Of a stretch of DNA of 64,000 bases, positions 12,882-25,143 are shown piece after piece. Origin of the DNA: Spongilla lacustris. Its lineage: Eukaryota > Porifera > Demospongiae > Spongillida > Spongillidae. The notes below the pieces were generated by a model that was not told where the DNA came from, made no database searches, and saw only the letters and a list, made by a program, of their open reading frames with translations. How positions within the stretch are numbered: position 1 is the stretch's first letter; the number at the start of each line of letters is the position of its first letter. The stretch covers positions 1,337,358-1,401,357 of the forward strand of contig OX442419.1 of NCBI GenBank assembly GCA_949361645.1. Reading direction: 5' to 3'. Position numbers and translations under genes: made by a program.

Positions 12882-12897
12882 GTGTGTGTGTGTGTGT

Positions 12898-12929
<32 letters not shown>

Positions 12930-12941
12930 TGTGTATGTGTG
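12852..12941. repeat. (GT)n microsatellite
   Basis: About 90 bp of TG dinucleotides with a few interruptions (TTG, GGG, TAT). Confidence 0.95.
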
Positions 12942-12949
12942 TCGATCAT

Positions 12950-13725
12950 TAAAAAGTAGAACACATACATGGTACATGGCAGACTCGATGATGAGCAGGA
13001 GATAATGCTAGCAGAGACTTGTGGTCGGTCACAAGGATAAAAAATGGCCATGATAAAAATTTTGCAAAGGCAAAGATTCATATATACACATTGCAAATTC
13101 TCATTTTTAGTTTTTCTGAGCATCTGAAAGGGTTTCGGAAACGTGTCTATTGGATTCTTGCTGCCATCAGAGTACCTATGGAGTGAAACTGCCCCCAGCC
13201 CAACTTGCATCACAAGAGATTCCCACTGGAAATTTGATGATTCAATATGTGCTAGGACATTGTCAGCTGTCAACATGTTCTTGAGCTTCCTGAAGGCAGC
13301 CTGCTTCAGGGGACCACAAATCTACTGGACATCTTCCTTAGTGAGCTTGTACAGTGGTTCTGACACAGTAGCAAGATTTAGTAGCAATTTTCCAATAAAA
13401 CTGCACAGATCGTCCCAAGGAACAAATGAAGACTGGAGACTTCTGAAGGAGTAAACATCAGTTGATCTGCCTCCACCTTAGAAACTTTAATTTGGCAATC
13501 GTATTGCTTTTAACAAAATGTATCCCACAGGTATCGGATGGCTGGGTGAACAAATGTTTCTCCTAGCAGCAACAAAGACCTTTATTGTGAAGGTGTTGAA
13601 ACAAAGCGTGACGATTCTCCAACAGCTCCACTCACCACTATGTTGTCCACACACAGACTGTGACCCCCTAAAGGACATCAGTGAGCTGGTCCATTATTTT
13701 GCTGAACAAGTGTTGGAGTAGGACT
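12950..13725 (-). pseudogene. Decayed Ty3/gypsy pol fragment (RT to RNase H), unit A
   Basis: The minus strand shows the RNase H start region (VGLGAVSLHRYSDGS, close to LGAVLFHRYSDGS in the full element at 20371-25143) and, further upstream at about 13520-13700, a degenerate reverse transcriptase stretch matching the YIDD-to-GHILS region. Many stops and frameshifts. The same relic is found in unit B (28440-28990), so it predates the A/B duplication. Confidence 0.7.
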
Positions 13726-14229
13726 TCCAAAGTATGCATACCTTTATTCCTATTTTTAAAAGTCAAGTATACCATTTGGTGAACATAGTCTATACCTATG
13801 CACACATGAGTTCTTACATTACATTGTGCGTGTACAGTAGAACTTTTATTTACATGTGGTACTGTCATCAAAACCAGGTGGAGGTTTTGCCTTTCACTAT
13901 GCTCCTTAACTGCCTTGTGCATCAGTTTATGACAAGGACTACATCAAAAACGTCATCAGGGCATGATATTTAGACAGTTTGAAAGCTAATGTTAACAAGC
14001 ATATAAAAACAATATCTAACTAGTGATGTCACTACATATCTAGAAGCAGCTGCAGCCATCCCTCAGGACCTGATTGAAGTAAATTACACCTAAGTATGCA
14101 GGAGGAGTATAGTGGTTAAGGCAAAAAAAAGATGAAAATTCATAGCATTTCACACAAACCTAAGCAGTCGTAGTAATTTAAGAAGCGGTTGATTGAAACA
14201 TGACCAATAACCAGCATACAATCAAACTT

Positions 14230-16350
14230 ACTGCCTGCGTGGTTTTTATGTAATAGGTAAAATTATGATGCCATATGCATGTGAATTAAATGTAACATCA
14301 TTGATACTTACTCACTGCATTGTTCATAATAGTATCCATGGTGACAAGAAATAAGTATGCACATTAAAGTGCAATGTCAAAATGAAACACTTACACACTG
14401 CAGTGTTAACAAGAATAGTTTCAATGGTGACAAGAAATAAGCAGGCAGGGTAACGTGCAATGCGAGATGCAAAATCTTTGATACTTACACACTGCAAGCA
14501 GTATCCATGGTGACAAGAAATAAGTATGCCTGTTAAGGTGCAATGGTAAATTCAACAGCATTGATACTTACACACTGCATTGTTAGAATAGCAGTATCCA
14601 GGGTGAAAAGAAATAAGTATGCAGGTTAAGGTGCAGTGTGAAATGCAACATCAATGATACTTACACACTGCATTGATCATAGTAGTATCCATGGTAACAG
14701 GAAATATGCACACATGTTAATCATTCTAAATGGAAAATATAACTTACAGGCTGCGTTGTTCATATAATGTCCATGGTGACATGGAATGAATAATTTACAA
14801 GGTTTAATGGACTCATTGATACTTACATCCCTCTGCATTGTTCATCAAGTCCATGAATAAGTAGGTACATGTGTATGTTTTAAGGTACAATGGGAAATGC
14901 ACCAACATTGATACTTACAGGCTGCACAGTCATTTTAAACATCCATGGTAACAAGGAACGCATAATTCTTTAAGGTATGGGGTAATACATCACTGATACT
15001 TACATGCTGAATAATGCCAATGGTTATAAGAAGTATTAATTGGAGAAGTGTGAAATTTAACATCATACTTACCCGCTGCATTGTTCATCAGGTATCCATG
15101 AATTAAGTAGGTATGTTTTAAGGTGCAATGAGAAATGCACCATCATTGGTACTTACAGGCTGTATTGTTTGTAATAGTATATGTGGCGACAAATATGTTA
15201 CTAAGGTCGAATGGTAAATGCAAAAGCGTTGAAACTTACACACTGTATTGTCCATAATTGCATCCATGATAATAAGCATTTGAAAGTGCAATGGGAAATG
15301 CAACATCATTGATACTTACAGGCTGCATTGTTCATAATAGTATCCATGGTGACAAGGAGTAGTTAGGTATATTAAAGTATCATTGGAAATGTAACATCAC
15401 TGGTACTTACATACTGTGTTGCAGATAGTAACATCAGTGGTGACAAGGAATGTTATGGAAAATCAATTCAACATCGTTGACACTTACACACTGCAAATTA
15501 TTCATAACAGTATCCATGGTGAATAGGAATGTTTAAAGTGCTACTGGAAATGCTTATCATTGATACTTACAACCTGCATTGTTGGTAAATAGTATTCATG
15601 GTAACAAGGAATAAGCATGCAGGCAGTTAAGGGACAATAGAAAATGCAACTGGCATCATTGATACTTACAATCTTTATTATTCATATATTGTATTCAGTG
15701 TATCAAGGAATAAGTTGGCATGTGTTATACAGTGGTAAAGAAAATGCATCATCACTGGTACTCACACACTGCGCAGGGAATAAGTTAAGTTGCTATCAGT
15801 GTTAAATGCCACATCATGGACACTTACAATCTTGCATTGTTCATAATAGTATCAATGGTGGCAAGGAAAAGTAGGCATGGTAAGGGGCAATAGGACATAT
15901 AACGTCATTGTTACTTACAATCTTCATTGTTCAAGATAGTGCCCATGGCAACAAAGCATAAGCAGGCATGTTAAGATGCATGGAATTGATACTTACACAC
16001 TGCAAAGTGGAACAGTATCCATGGTGACGAGGAGTAAATCAAGTCAAGGTGCATGCAATGGGAAATGCAATATCGTTGATACTTACATTACCCTGCATTG
16101 TTCATAAAAATGATAACGCACAATTGTATCCATGGTGACAAGGCACATTAAACTTAGAAATATAGCATCACCGATACTTACAGGCTGCATTGTTCACAAT
16201 AGTAGCCGTGGTGGTGACAAGGAATCAGTAGGCATGCACGGGAAGGTGCAATGGAAAATGTCATTTGTACTTACCCCCCGCTGCAATGTTCAGAATAGTC
16301 AGTAACCGTGGTGACAAGGAATAAGTAAGCATGTTAAATGTGGAATTTTA
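14230..16350. repeat. Array of about 90-bp degenerate repeats carrying splice-donor-like words, unit A
   Basis: About 24-27 imperfect units. Plus-strand consensus pieces are CATTGATACTTACA, CTGCATTGTTCATAATAGTA, TCCATGGTGACAAGGAATAAG and GTGCAATGGGAAATGCAAC. Read on the minus strand each unit contains TGTAAGTATCAATG, whose GTAAGTA is a strong U1-type 5' splice consensus, preceded by AACAATGCAG. No open frame spans the units. The array lies downstream of the secreted-protein gene. The paralogous array is at 29440-31585. Confidence 0.85.
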
Positions 16351-16609
16351 CATATATACAAGCTGTATTGTAAAAATAAAATAAAATAAAATAAATTAAC
16401 TGCCGGATCTTTAATGATGCATTGGTTTTACAGACCTATACATGCAAACAAAAAGTTGTACGGAGTAGAAATTACACCCTGGTAAAGGGTCTGGTACCCA
16501 TGCAGTTAATTGTAATTATTATAATCTAGCACATATTAAAATAGTTCAAATGAACGTATCTGTTGATTTTGTTTGTACATTGCCGTATGAGGAATGTAAA
16601 AATCTCGGT

Positions 16610-16615
16610 TTTATT
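16610..16615 (-). promoter_or_regulatory. AATAAA polyadenylation signal overlapping the stop codon
   Basis: On the minus strand the reading TGT TAA ATAAAACC places AATAAA directly on the stop of the secreted-protein gene, implying a very short 3' UTR. Confidence 0.5.
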
Positions 16616-17145
16616 TAACAATCGGGTATTTCACAACATTGCACGTATTCACTGACTCTATTCATATACTCTTCTTCGCTAAAGTACATCTGCAGTGAAT
16701 ATTGCTGATTGTATTTATGACGCTTCAAATCCTCCCGGCATGATAATACCATGGTAGGTAAAACGAGGTATGGATATATGATTCCTAAAAAGCTGCACGG
16801 TTCATTGATCGTTCTAACCTGCGGTTTCAAACCTTCAGCATTCTTCGACCTCATATAACTGATCAACATTTCTGTTAAAAAAATAATATTATAATAATTC
16901 TTTCCCAATTGGACAGCTTGCTCTTACCATGAACAATGTCGTCTCTATTAGCAAGTAAGTCGTCTTCCTCACGTTTGGTATCGTCATCATAGTTCATCTC
17001 CTCGGTATCCTTTAGCTACGGGCCGTTAGCGAAGAGCTTTTAACCTATTATGACACGATGGTTGCAAATTAACCTTGTAGCCCTTGGAACCGGCGTCAAC
17101 GAACAAAACCAGCAGGGTCACAAGAAGCGCCAATTCCTTCAACAT
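16615..17145 (-). CDS. Small secreted cysteine-containing protein, 3 exons, unit A (intact)
   Basis: Predicted 138 residues from exons 17145-17074, 17015-16928 and 16871-16615. All junctions are GT..AG and phases match (0, then 1). Exon 1 is a clean signal peptide (MLKELALLVTLLVLFVDAGS). Exon 2 is acidic (NYDDDTKREEDD), resembling a propeptide. Exon 3 encodes the mature-looking part with five cysteines in the contexts EPCSF, LSCRED, QCCE and PDC at the C-terminus, and a KRHKYNQQYSLQMYF patch. I do not recognise the family; secretion is inferred from the signal peptide. A TATA-like GTATTTAAC lies about 55 nt upstream of the ATG and AATAAA overlaps the stop, so this looks like a compact complete gene. 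A close but broken paralogue lies at 31740-33645. It sits between the repeat array and Death-domain relics, transcribed in the same direction. Confidence 0.75.
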
Positions 17146-17196
17146 TTTTGATCCTCGAATTGGCTTACTGTAATAGGAATGAGCTGACAACAGGCT

Positions 17197-17205
17197 GTTA
17201 AATAC
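17197..17205 (-). promoter_or_regulatory. TATA-like box of the secreted-protein gene
   Basis: GTATTTAAC on the minus strand about 55 nt before the ATG. The paralogous promoter near 33690-33700 keeps it as GTATTTAAA in otherwise similar sequence (CACTTCCTGTGTTATAATGA). Confidence 0.5.
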
Positions 17206-17539
17206 CGCTCATTATAACACAGGAAGTGCATTGTTAACCGAAATTACGAAATATACATGTACTTGTACTGATGTACATTCATTTTGTAGTTAATGCTCGC
17301 ATGGGGCCGTTTATCGGCTTGCGTTACAATAGCAGTGCGCCATAATATTCAGTGGATTTTCTACGCGGATCAAGCTAAGCTTGAATGTTCTTTTCAATGT
17401 TGCACAATGACATGAAGCGTTGATTAAAAAGGTATTGAAGGAGTTTAAGTTACATTTCGGTAACTTAACAATGTAAGTCTCATTCACATCAGTGTGGAAT
17501 GTATGTTCGTGTAGAAGATCAGTACGTCCAACACACCAT

Positions 17540-18190
17540 ATACTGAAGACTGATAATTAGTGGTCAACCTTATTCACCGCTGCCTTCCTTATTTATTCCT
17601 CTGAAAATGTTTTTCAGTCCTCAGGTTTCTGCGGTAACAATTCTTTCATAACCCGCAGAATATATATGGTTGTGTTATGTTATGCAATCTCGTCTTCTGG
17701 CTGTTGATTTCTACGACTGGAGGATTCGCCTCAGTGCCTATTTTTATGATGGTGCAGGGCAGCCAACGCTTCTGGTGAGGCTTGAGCCACACCAGTGGGT
17801 TCATTGGTGATCGAAACAAAGATTGACACATCACATCTACAATCCAGGGTACATGGTTTGTTCCAGTTGGTATAATACATCAGGTTTATAGTAATTGTTA
17901 TTGGCCATTCTTTTTGCAATTGCGGGATTATTGACACCTGAATGGCTTTCGCAGCTTTGCAAAGAATGTTCCATTATGGTGCTCCATATATCATTGCTGT
18001 ATAGGCCTACAGCCAAGCTTGCAGTCATCACTCAATCGCATTTCTTTTCAATAACATCAAAAGTCGGGTGATCTTAGCCTTAAAGCCACTACCACCCCGT
18101 CACATCCATAACTTCCTCAATGACATCAATAAGGTCATCTTTATCTACAGCAGGTTATGTAAGTATGGCACCTGGTCACTTTTTATGGAT
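17540..18190 (-). pseudogene. Decayed Death-domain exon, first tandem copy in unit A
   Basis: The minus strand reads DKDDLIDVIEEVMDVTG and then a stop, with later pieces matching the Death-domain C-terminus (IMEHSLQSCESHSG). It is an ancient tandem duplicate of 18380-19175: flanks such as CACTGCCTTCCTTACTTATT and CTACGACTGGAAGATTC recur at the same spacing of about 840 bp. Several stops; not functional. Confidence 0.65.
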
Positions 18191-20370
18191 GAAGTAAAAT
18201 AAAATGTGCAGCCTTCTAAATTAGTCCGTGCTTCTTGCTGGGAATCACTGTGTGTCTACAGATTTATTCACTTCATATATCAGAATATATGTTTTTGCAG
18301 CAGATCAGACCACTGTACATGTATATACTCTGTCTGCCAGCTGTTTGAAATTAATGCAAGACTGATACTTAGTGGGCAACCATATTAACCACTGCCTTCC
18401 TTACTTATTCCTCTGAAGATGCTTTTCTTGATAATCTTTCTGCTTTAAAAACTCTTTCATAACCCACAGAGTATGTTACATATACTCTTCTGGCTGCATG
18501 TTCTTTCCTACGACTGGAAGATTCATCTGACATATGCATGCTTGGCCTATTTGTATGATGGTGCAAGGCAGCCAATTAACACTCTCCATCTTCCTTATAT
18601 AGAGTACATGTAACACCAGTAGGTCCATCGTTTAACTATATAGCTGGTTCCAGTGGGTGGATAAGAGGGATATTAAAGTGTAATCAATTTGTAATTGATT
18701 GCTTGTGTTTCTATCCCCTACATGCACTATATAAATTTGTCATTAAAACAAATAGCTCCCAAAAAAAGAAGAGACTGCATGTGACTAAATGTATATGCAT
18801 CGGTTCCATAAACTGGCCTAATGTTACATGTACATGTATGTGTTTTGGCTATTGTATCTGCAAGTGTGGTTATTGCCACCTGCACGTGCTTTTACAGCTT
18901 TGCAAAGAATGTCCCATGATGGTGGTCCATGTTTCTGTACATCATATCTTTGCTGCAGCCAAGCTTGCAGTGTGCCTCTAAGACACTCAGTAGGATCACT
19001 GTTGCCACATTTCTTTTCAATAATATCAAGGTCTGGTGACCTTAGCCTTAAAGCCAGTCCCAGAGCCCTCCACTTTCCCGCCACATCCATAACTTCCTCC
19101 ATGACATCAATAAGGTCATCTTCATCTACAGCAGGATATGAGATATGAGGATGTAAGTATGGCACCTGGTCCACTGACTTGTGAACATACCAAGATCAAG
19201 GTTCACTTTTTTTCTTCTTTCGACCTAGGTGTATAAGCACAATGCATACATTAGTTTATCCTTTCAATGGCTCTAATTATTGCAAAATATTGACCATCGT
19301 TTTTGTTCATATATTGTGAAAATGTCAGAATGGGTCACATCAGACCAAAAATACATACCACTATCAGAAGTGTCCAGTTCACTGGTGCGAAGAACATCAT
19401 TGATGTCATACTCCTCCCGACATGTTTCACATTTGCATAGTGTCTCAACGCTAGTAGAACCACTCCCTGGATAGCAGACAGCAGCTAATACTCCGGTACT
19501 GTGAGGGGGAGCTGCTCCTGTGCAGACATCAACAACTAGTTCTGCAGTATAGCAGAGCCCTGGTAGCCCTGACTGCTCACATATTGGACGAATGTAGTTT
19601 TGATGAAGATAAGACAAGCACTCCAGGGGTTTTATACCACCAGGCTTCCTTTTTTGTGGACTGGGTAAAGATTAACAAAGCATATACAATTACTTGCATG
19701 GACAATGCATGTTGAGCTGACCACCTACCTTGCAACAAATTTCAATGTTCTCCACTTTGCAGCTGAACATTCCAATCGTATCCTTCCATAAAGTTCCAGA
19801 TACATGCATCTGTCCAACACTTAGGTGGTGGCTCCTGGCACTTCTTGATCACCAAGCAGATGAGGCAGTGGAACACATCTTGAGGAAGAAGTCCTTTGAA
19901 GTCAAAATATGTGTAGCTTCTAAATTAGTCTGTGTTTCTTGACTTAGCATGCTGGGAATCAAATATTGCAGGGTAATTCCATATATATATTTGCCACCCT
20001 TTTAGCATCATTGTCTAGTTTGGACATGCTATTTTCCCCATGTGTTCTCCCCATAGGAGTATGCAAAATTGCTATACATTTGTATACCCTATAGTGCACA
20101 GCTTTTAATATGCGACAAATTAAAATTTTCATTTTTTTCATAACCTCGGTTAACTCGGTTGAGCATATCCTCAGTCCTGAAACATTCTTATTGATTTGAA
20201 TATATTCAATACATTGCTAAGATAGAGGTCTACATAAAATTAATTGATTTTAATAACTTCATGGCATATTACATGAATGAAGTCATGAATTTGTAATGAA
20301 TTGTGGCCTATCCAAAAATATGAAATTACAAATCACACCAAACTTGTACCATAGTTAGCTAACCTTACCC

Positions 20371-20590
20371 TGTCGTGTTTTCTCGGAAATCAGGATTTCA
20401 AATGAATATGATTACAGGGAATCAAAGGGCACAGAACAGGCACAACTATAAATCAGCTAACAACTATAGCTAGCGTACGCTAAAACAAGAGAAAAAGAAG
20501 TGACTCGGAACACGTGGTGTAAGTGTTAAATACTCCAAATTGCGCATGTGCAAGAAGACATAATGGCTTCAGGTTTACATGGTCAGAACA
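20371..20590 (-). repeat. 3' LTR of the gypsy element
   Basis: 220 bp running from TGTTCTGACC to ACACGACA on the minus strand. It differs from the 5' LTR by about three substitutions and a 9-bp insertion (around CTCGGAAAT), pointing to recent insertion. On the element's strand it is preceded by a purine-rich GGCAGAGAGG, the likely polypurine tract. Confidence 0.9.
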
Positions 20591-20621
20591 CCTCTCTGCC
20601 AGCCTTGAAGTCCTCCATTGA

Positions 20622-23600
20622 TTACTGAGAGGCGATATCCCCTCTAACTGAAGGGGTTTGTTGGTGGTGTTGTCTAGTTGACCTTCTTGGGTTATCTCGA
20701 GTGTACTCTCCACCAGTGGGAAGGCGAGGATTCCGGTGCCTTTGCATGGGTTGAGCCGTAATCTTCGCTTCTTCTGTAGGAAGGAGAGGTACTTGGGTGT
20801 CAGGCATCGAGGTTGCCACCTCTATGGTTGGTGAAACTAGAAATGGTTCCATTGGGGCAGCTGATACATCCCCTCCAGGGTCTGCATCCTCTTGGGTCCC
20901 GTAACGTGGACGAAGCTGCTCTTGTCGTCTCCAAGTGCCACCTCGTGGAAATACTCTCACATTGACACTGCGGGTGCCAAACACCTTAGTTACTACGGCA
21001 GGAACCCATCTAGCCTCTTTCTCTCGTCTGGGACCAAAATAGAGAGCATAGCATGGTGTACCTACCGAGTATATGGGAGTGACTCTCTCTGGAGGAACCT
21101 CTTGAGCTTGAGACTTAGTGGCTTCCTTGGCCTGCTTGCCTTGAGCAGTGTGTGCTGGAGAAGGAAGGAGAATATCAATTCTGGTCCTGATCTGACGACC
21201 ATTCAGCAATTCACTTGGAGAATAGCCCTCTGCCCGTGGTGTCCGACGATATTGCATTAAGAACTCCTGTAGCGCAGCTCGTGGTGGCAATGATGATTTG
21301 GTGAGAGCCTGTTTGAAGGTCTGGACCAGACATTCAGCAGCACCATTGGTGGCAGGATGGTAAGGAGCCCCTGTGAGGTGAATGATGCCTCTCTCTCGAC
21401 ACCAAGCCTGGTACTCCTCCGAGGAGAATGAAGTTGCATTGTCCGACACAATGGTATGTGGATAGCCGAAGTGTGCAAAGTCTTGCTCTAACAACTCCGT
21501 GGTGGATTTAGTGGATGTGGAAGTGGTGGGATGGATGGAAGGATACTTGGAGTAGGCATCAATGAGGATAAGCCAATTGCTTCCCAGAAAGTTGATGGCA
21601 TGGTCGACATGCACGCGACTCCATGGTTTCTCTGGGAGCATCCAGGGGTGATTTGCTGCTTTGGGTGGCTTTTTCTGGTGTTCGGCACAGGTAGTACACC
21701 GATGGCAGAGGTCCATTATCTCGGCCACAATCCCTGGCCAATAGACTGCAGTGCGCGCTAAAGACTTCATTCGCTGCATCCCAAAATGTCCCAAATGAAG
21801 AAGTTGCAGTACTTGGGGCCTGAGACTTGGGGGAATCACCACTCTTGATCCATATAGAAGGCAACCATGTGTTGTGGAGAGAGAAACGGACAACTTGCGA
21901 AAAATCTCCAATGTATCGTTTTGCAAACTTCCGTTTGATACGTCCTTAGGTGGCCATCCTTCTCACGTATAGCACATAACATTGGCGATGAGCGGGTCCT
22001 TTGTTGACTCCTTAGCCAGTGTTCCTGGGTCAGTCGGATTTAGCTGAAGGCTGACAGTCTTGATGGTGCAGACAGTGTCCATGTCTGCATCACCTTCCTC
22101 CCCATCAAAGTTGACATCTGGCCCCACTGGAAGGCGGCTAAGAGCGTCCGCGTTGCCATGGTCTGACGTTTTCCGATACTCAATCGAATAATTGTACTGA
22201 CTGAGCATCAGAGCCCAGCAAGCAAGCCTGTTAGCAGCAAGAGCCGGAGTTGCTTTTGTTGGTCCAAAAAGAGCAATGAGTGGCTTGTGGTCCGTGACCA
22301 AAATAAATGTACGACCATAAAGAAACTGGTGGAACTTGTTCAAGGCAAAGATTATGGCCAGTGCTTCCTTCTGTATCTGACTGTATCCACGCTGTGTGCT
22401 TGTGAGGGTCTTTGAGGTATTGGCAATTGGACGTTCACTGCCATCACTGTACCTGTGGAAGAGAACTGCTCCCAAACCCACCTCTGAAGCATCGCATGAG
22501 ATCCCTATGGGAAGGGAAGGGTCAAAATGGACCAGAATGGTGTCCGCAGATAACAGGTCTTTGAGCTTTTGAAAAGCTGCTTGTTCCTCTCTGTCCCACT
22601 TTCATGGAACCTCTTTCTTAGTCAGACGATGAAGCGGCTCAGTGACTGTAGCCAGGTTGGGCAGAAACTTGCCGTAGAATTGCACCGAACCAGCGGAGAC
22701 CTGAAACAGATTCTGGAGGTGGCATCCTCTTGACAGCATCGACTTTTGGTCCTTTGGCGATCCCCTGTTGAGAAAGGATATGTCCAAGGTACTCGACCGA
22801 AGGCTGGGCAAAGATGCATTTTTCCAGGCGGCAACGAAGACCTTTCATCTCCAGGCGTTTGAACAGAGAACGAAGGTTTTTCAGGTGTTCAGAAGCCGTG
22901 GCCCCACTGACCAGAATGTCATCTATATAGACAGCTACACCTTGGAGGTCAGCTGGTCCATAATTTCTTGGAAATAGCCAGGTGCCGAAGTAATGCCGAA
23001 AGGGAGTCGCATCTGAAGTAGGACTCCTCGGTGGGTACTGAGTGCCAATTGCTTCTGACTCTCCGGTGCCAGCATGATTTGGTTGTAGGCATCTGCCAAA
23101 TCAATCTTCGAGAAACCATAGCCACCCCCTAACTTCCGCATCAGATCCTCTGGAAGTGGCATGGGATGACGATGTGGTTCCAGTTGCTGGTTCACAGTGA
23201 CAGAGTAATCCCCACAGACTCGAAGTTTAGCCGGTTGTCCAGGAAGGCTTGGTTTGCGAATAGGAACCACGAGTGTTCCATAGTCGTTGAACTGGGTTGG
23301 AAGCCACACCCCTCTTGCAATTCCCGCATCGTAGGCTTGGCAGAGGTCCTCCTGGATGGCGAAGGGGACTACACGTGGTTTGCAGAAGATGGGTTTTGTT
23401 TCAGGCTTGAACTTGACTTCCAGTTGGAAATCCTTGAGACACCCGAGCTCAGACTTGAACAGTTCTGGAAATTCCTGACAGAGTTGTCTGCATGCATCCT
23501 GTAGGGTTGGGTCTGGTGTCAAATCATCGAAGATGGGTCGCACTGATATGGGACCTTCTTGCTTCTCTGCTGGAAGACCCAGAAGTGCAGGTATGTTCAC

Positions 23601-24908
23601 GTTAAGCCTGACTATAGCACTGCGACCCAGAAGGTTGAGTCGGGGAACTTTGGTAACAATGAAATCAACTGATTTGCCCTGGGAACTGTCCCCACCCTGA
23701 AGTGAGACAACAGTTGTGAATGTGCCCAAGGTGGGTAGCGGTTGTCCATTTGCTACCTCATATCGTCCTGTGACAGGTGACAGTGCAGGCTTTCCCAGAT
23801 CACACCATACGTCGTTAGAGCAGAAGTTGTCCCCAGCACCTGTGTCAACCTCAAAAACGAACTGTTTTCCCTGGATTTGGACAGATTGCTGAATTTGGGG
23901 AACTGCCTCGATGACCTTGACTGTCTGTATCCGATGGTGCTTAGAGATTGTCTTTACAGGTTGGGTCTGTCTCTGCTTCTTCAGACAGACCGCTTCTAGG
24001 TGTCCTAGCTTCTTACAGTACCGACATACAGCTTCTTTGAAGGGGCAATCAACCGACTTGTGGTCTGTCTTCCCACATCGTGGACAAGTCCCTTTTGGGA
24101 AGTCTCTCTCCTTGCCGTGGACTTGGTGTATAGGGTGTTCTCCTGAGTCAGGTGAAGGAGATTGTCTACTAGAGTCGACCTTGCAGACAGCGCTTGCTTT
24201 CGTCCCATACACAGTCTCCTTTGCCACCTTGGCTGCCTCCTCTGTCTCAATTGCAACTGCAATTGCTTTGGCAAAGGTAAGCTCCTCCTCCTTAAACTTG
24301 AAGAGTGCCTTCAGGACGGCTTCATTGCTGACGGAGCACATGAACCGGGTGCGCATTGCCTCGTCCAGAGGGTCTTTAATGGCCGCGAAATCGCACGTAA
24401 CAGCGTCCTGACGGATTCGAGCGGCCAACTCTTGAATTGACTCTCCCGGCTTGCGGCACATGGAGGACCAATACTTGAACCGCTCGCGAATGACGTATCG
24501 CGTTGGGTCAAATTGGCCCTTCATATATTTAACAATCTCTTCCAGCGTAAGAGCGTTGATGTCCTTAGCTGGTGACTGCTGGGAGGCGAGGTTACTCAGA
24601 AGCTTGTAGTTCACTCTCGACTGATTCGTGAGGAAAACCTGCGCTTGTTTATCCGTAGGAATTGAGTCAGCTCCCACAAAGGTTTGGAACCTCGCCCAGT
24701 AATCGTCCCACAATTCTGCCGTTGGATCGAACGGGACAAAACTGGGAATGACAACTAACGGCGCCTTTGGAAGTTGCTCCCGATTGTCCGTGTGTCCAAT
24801 AAACGCAGCGATTAGCGCCTCCGTCTGTTTTCTTCCTTCCTCCATTTGCTTCTGCTGCGCATCTACCTGCCTTTTCAGTAGCTCGATCAGTTGTGCTGTC
24901 TCTGCCAT
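20622..24908 (-). pseudogene. gag-pol single-frame ORF of the gypsy element, locally disrupted
   Basis: Gag start, protease, RT, RNase H and integrase segments all lie in one frame over about 1429 codons, so the family encodes Gag-Pol as a single ORF. The order is: Gag with two zinc knuckles (CPRCGKTDHKSVDC and CRYCKKLGHLEAVC), protease (FEVDTGAGDNF), RT (LPFGITSAPGYFQEIM then YIDDILVSG), RNase H (VTDHKPLIALFG, NADALSRLP), integrase zinc region (HLGHFGMQRM, CHRCTTC) and catalytic core (HVDHAINF, IVSDNATSFSS, HPATNGAAE). Defects: a frameshift at about 22935 just before YIDD, a compensating shift near 22715, and TGA stops at 22602-22604 and 21963-21965. This copy is therefore probably inactive unless these are sequence errors. 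Confidence 0.85.
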
Positions 24909-24924
24909 CCTGCCGACTACGCCA
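24907..24924 (-). promoter_or_regulatory. tRNA primer-binding site (tRNA-Ser type)
   Basis: TGGCGTAGTCGGCAGGAT on the minus strand lies 8 nt inside the 5' LTR. Its 18 bases are complementary to the 3' end of animal tRNA-Ser including CCA, as I remember that sequence. The gag ATG at 24908-24906 overlaps the last bases of this site. Confidence 0.8.
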
Positions 24925-24932
24925 CAAAATCC

Positions 24933-25143
24933 TGTCGTGTTTTCAGGATTTCAAATGAATACGATTACAGGGAATCAAAGGGCACAGTACAGGCACAACT
25001 ATAAATCAGCTAACAACTATAGCTAGCGTACGCTAAAACAAGAGAAAAAGAAGTGACTCAGAACACGTGGTGTAAGTGTTAAATACTCCAAATTGCGCAT
25101 GTGCAAGAAGACATAATGGCTTCAGGTTTACATGGTCAGAACA
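24933..25143 (-). repeat. 5' LTR of the gypsy element
   Basis: 211 bp, TG..CA ends. It lacks the 9-bp insertion of the other LTR and otherwise differs by about three substitutions. Confidence 0.9.

Larger units (their letters stand above)
20371..25143 (-). mobile_element. Ty3/gypsy LTR retrotransposon, structurally complete, young
   Basis: Element of 4773 bp with short LTRs (220 and 211 bp, TG..CA), a tRNA-Ser primer site, gag-protease-RT-RNase H-integrase order and a 5-bp target duplication TACCC (20366-20370 and 25144-25148). Domain order puts it in Ty3/gypsy (Metaviridae). The opposite arm of the host palindrome carries the unoccupied target sequence (TTACCCCAAAC), so the empty site can be read inside the same locus. 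Two older relics of related pol lie at 12950-13725 and 27400-28990. Confidence 0.95.

Noticed and set aside
18828..19148. 106-codon plus-strand ORF opposite the copy A Death exon.
   Set aside because: Antisense shadow; the minus strand shows the Death-domain pattern.
23911..24411. 166-codon plus-strand ORF opposite gag.
   Set aside because: Shadow of the conserved gag-protease frame on the other strand.
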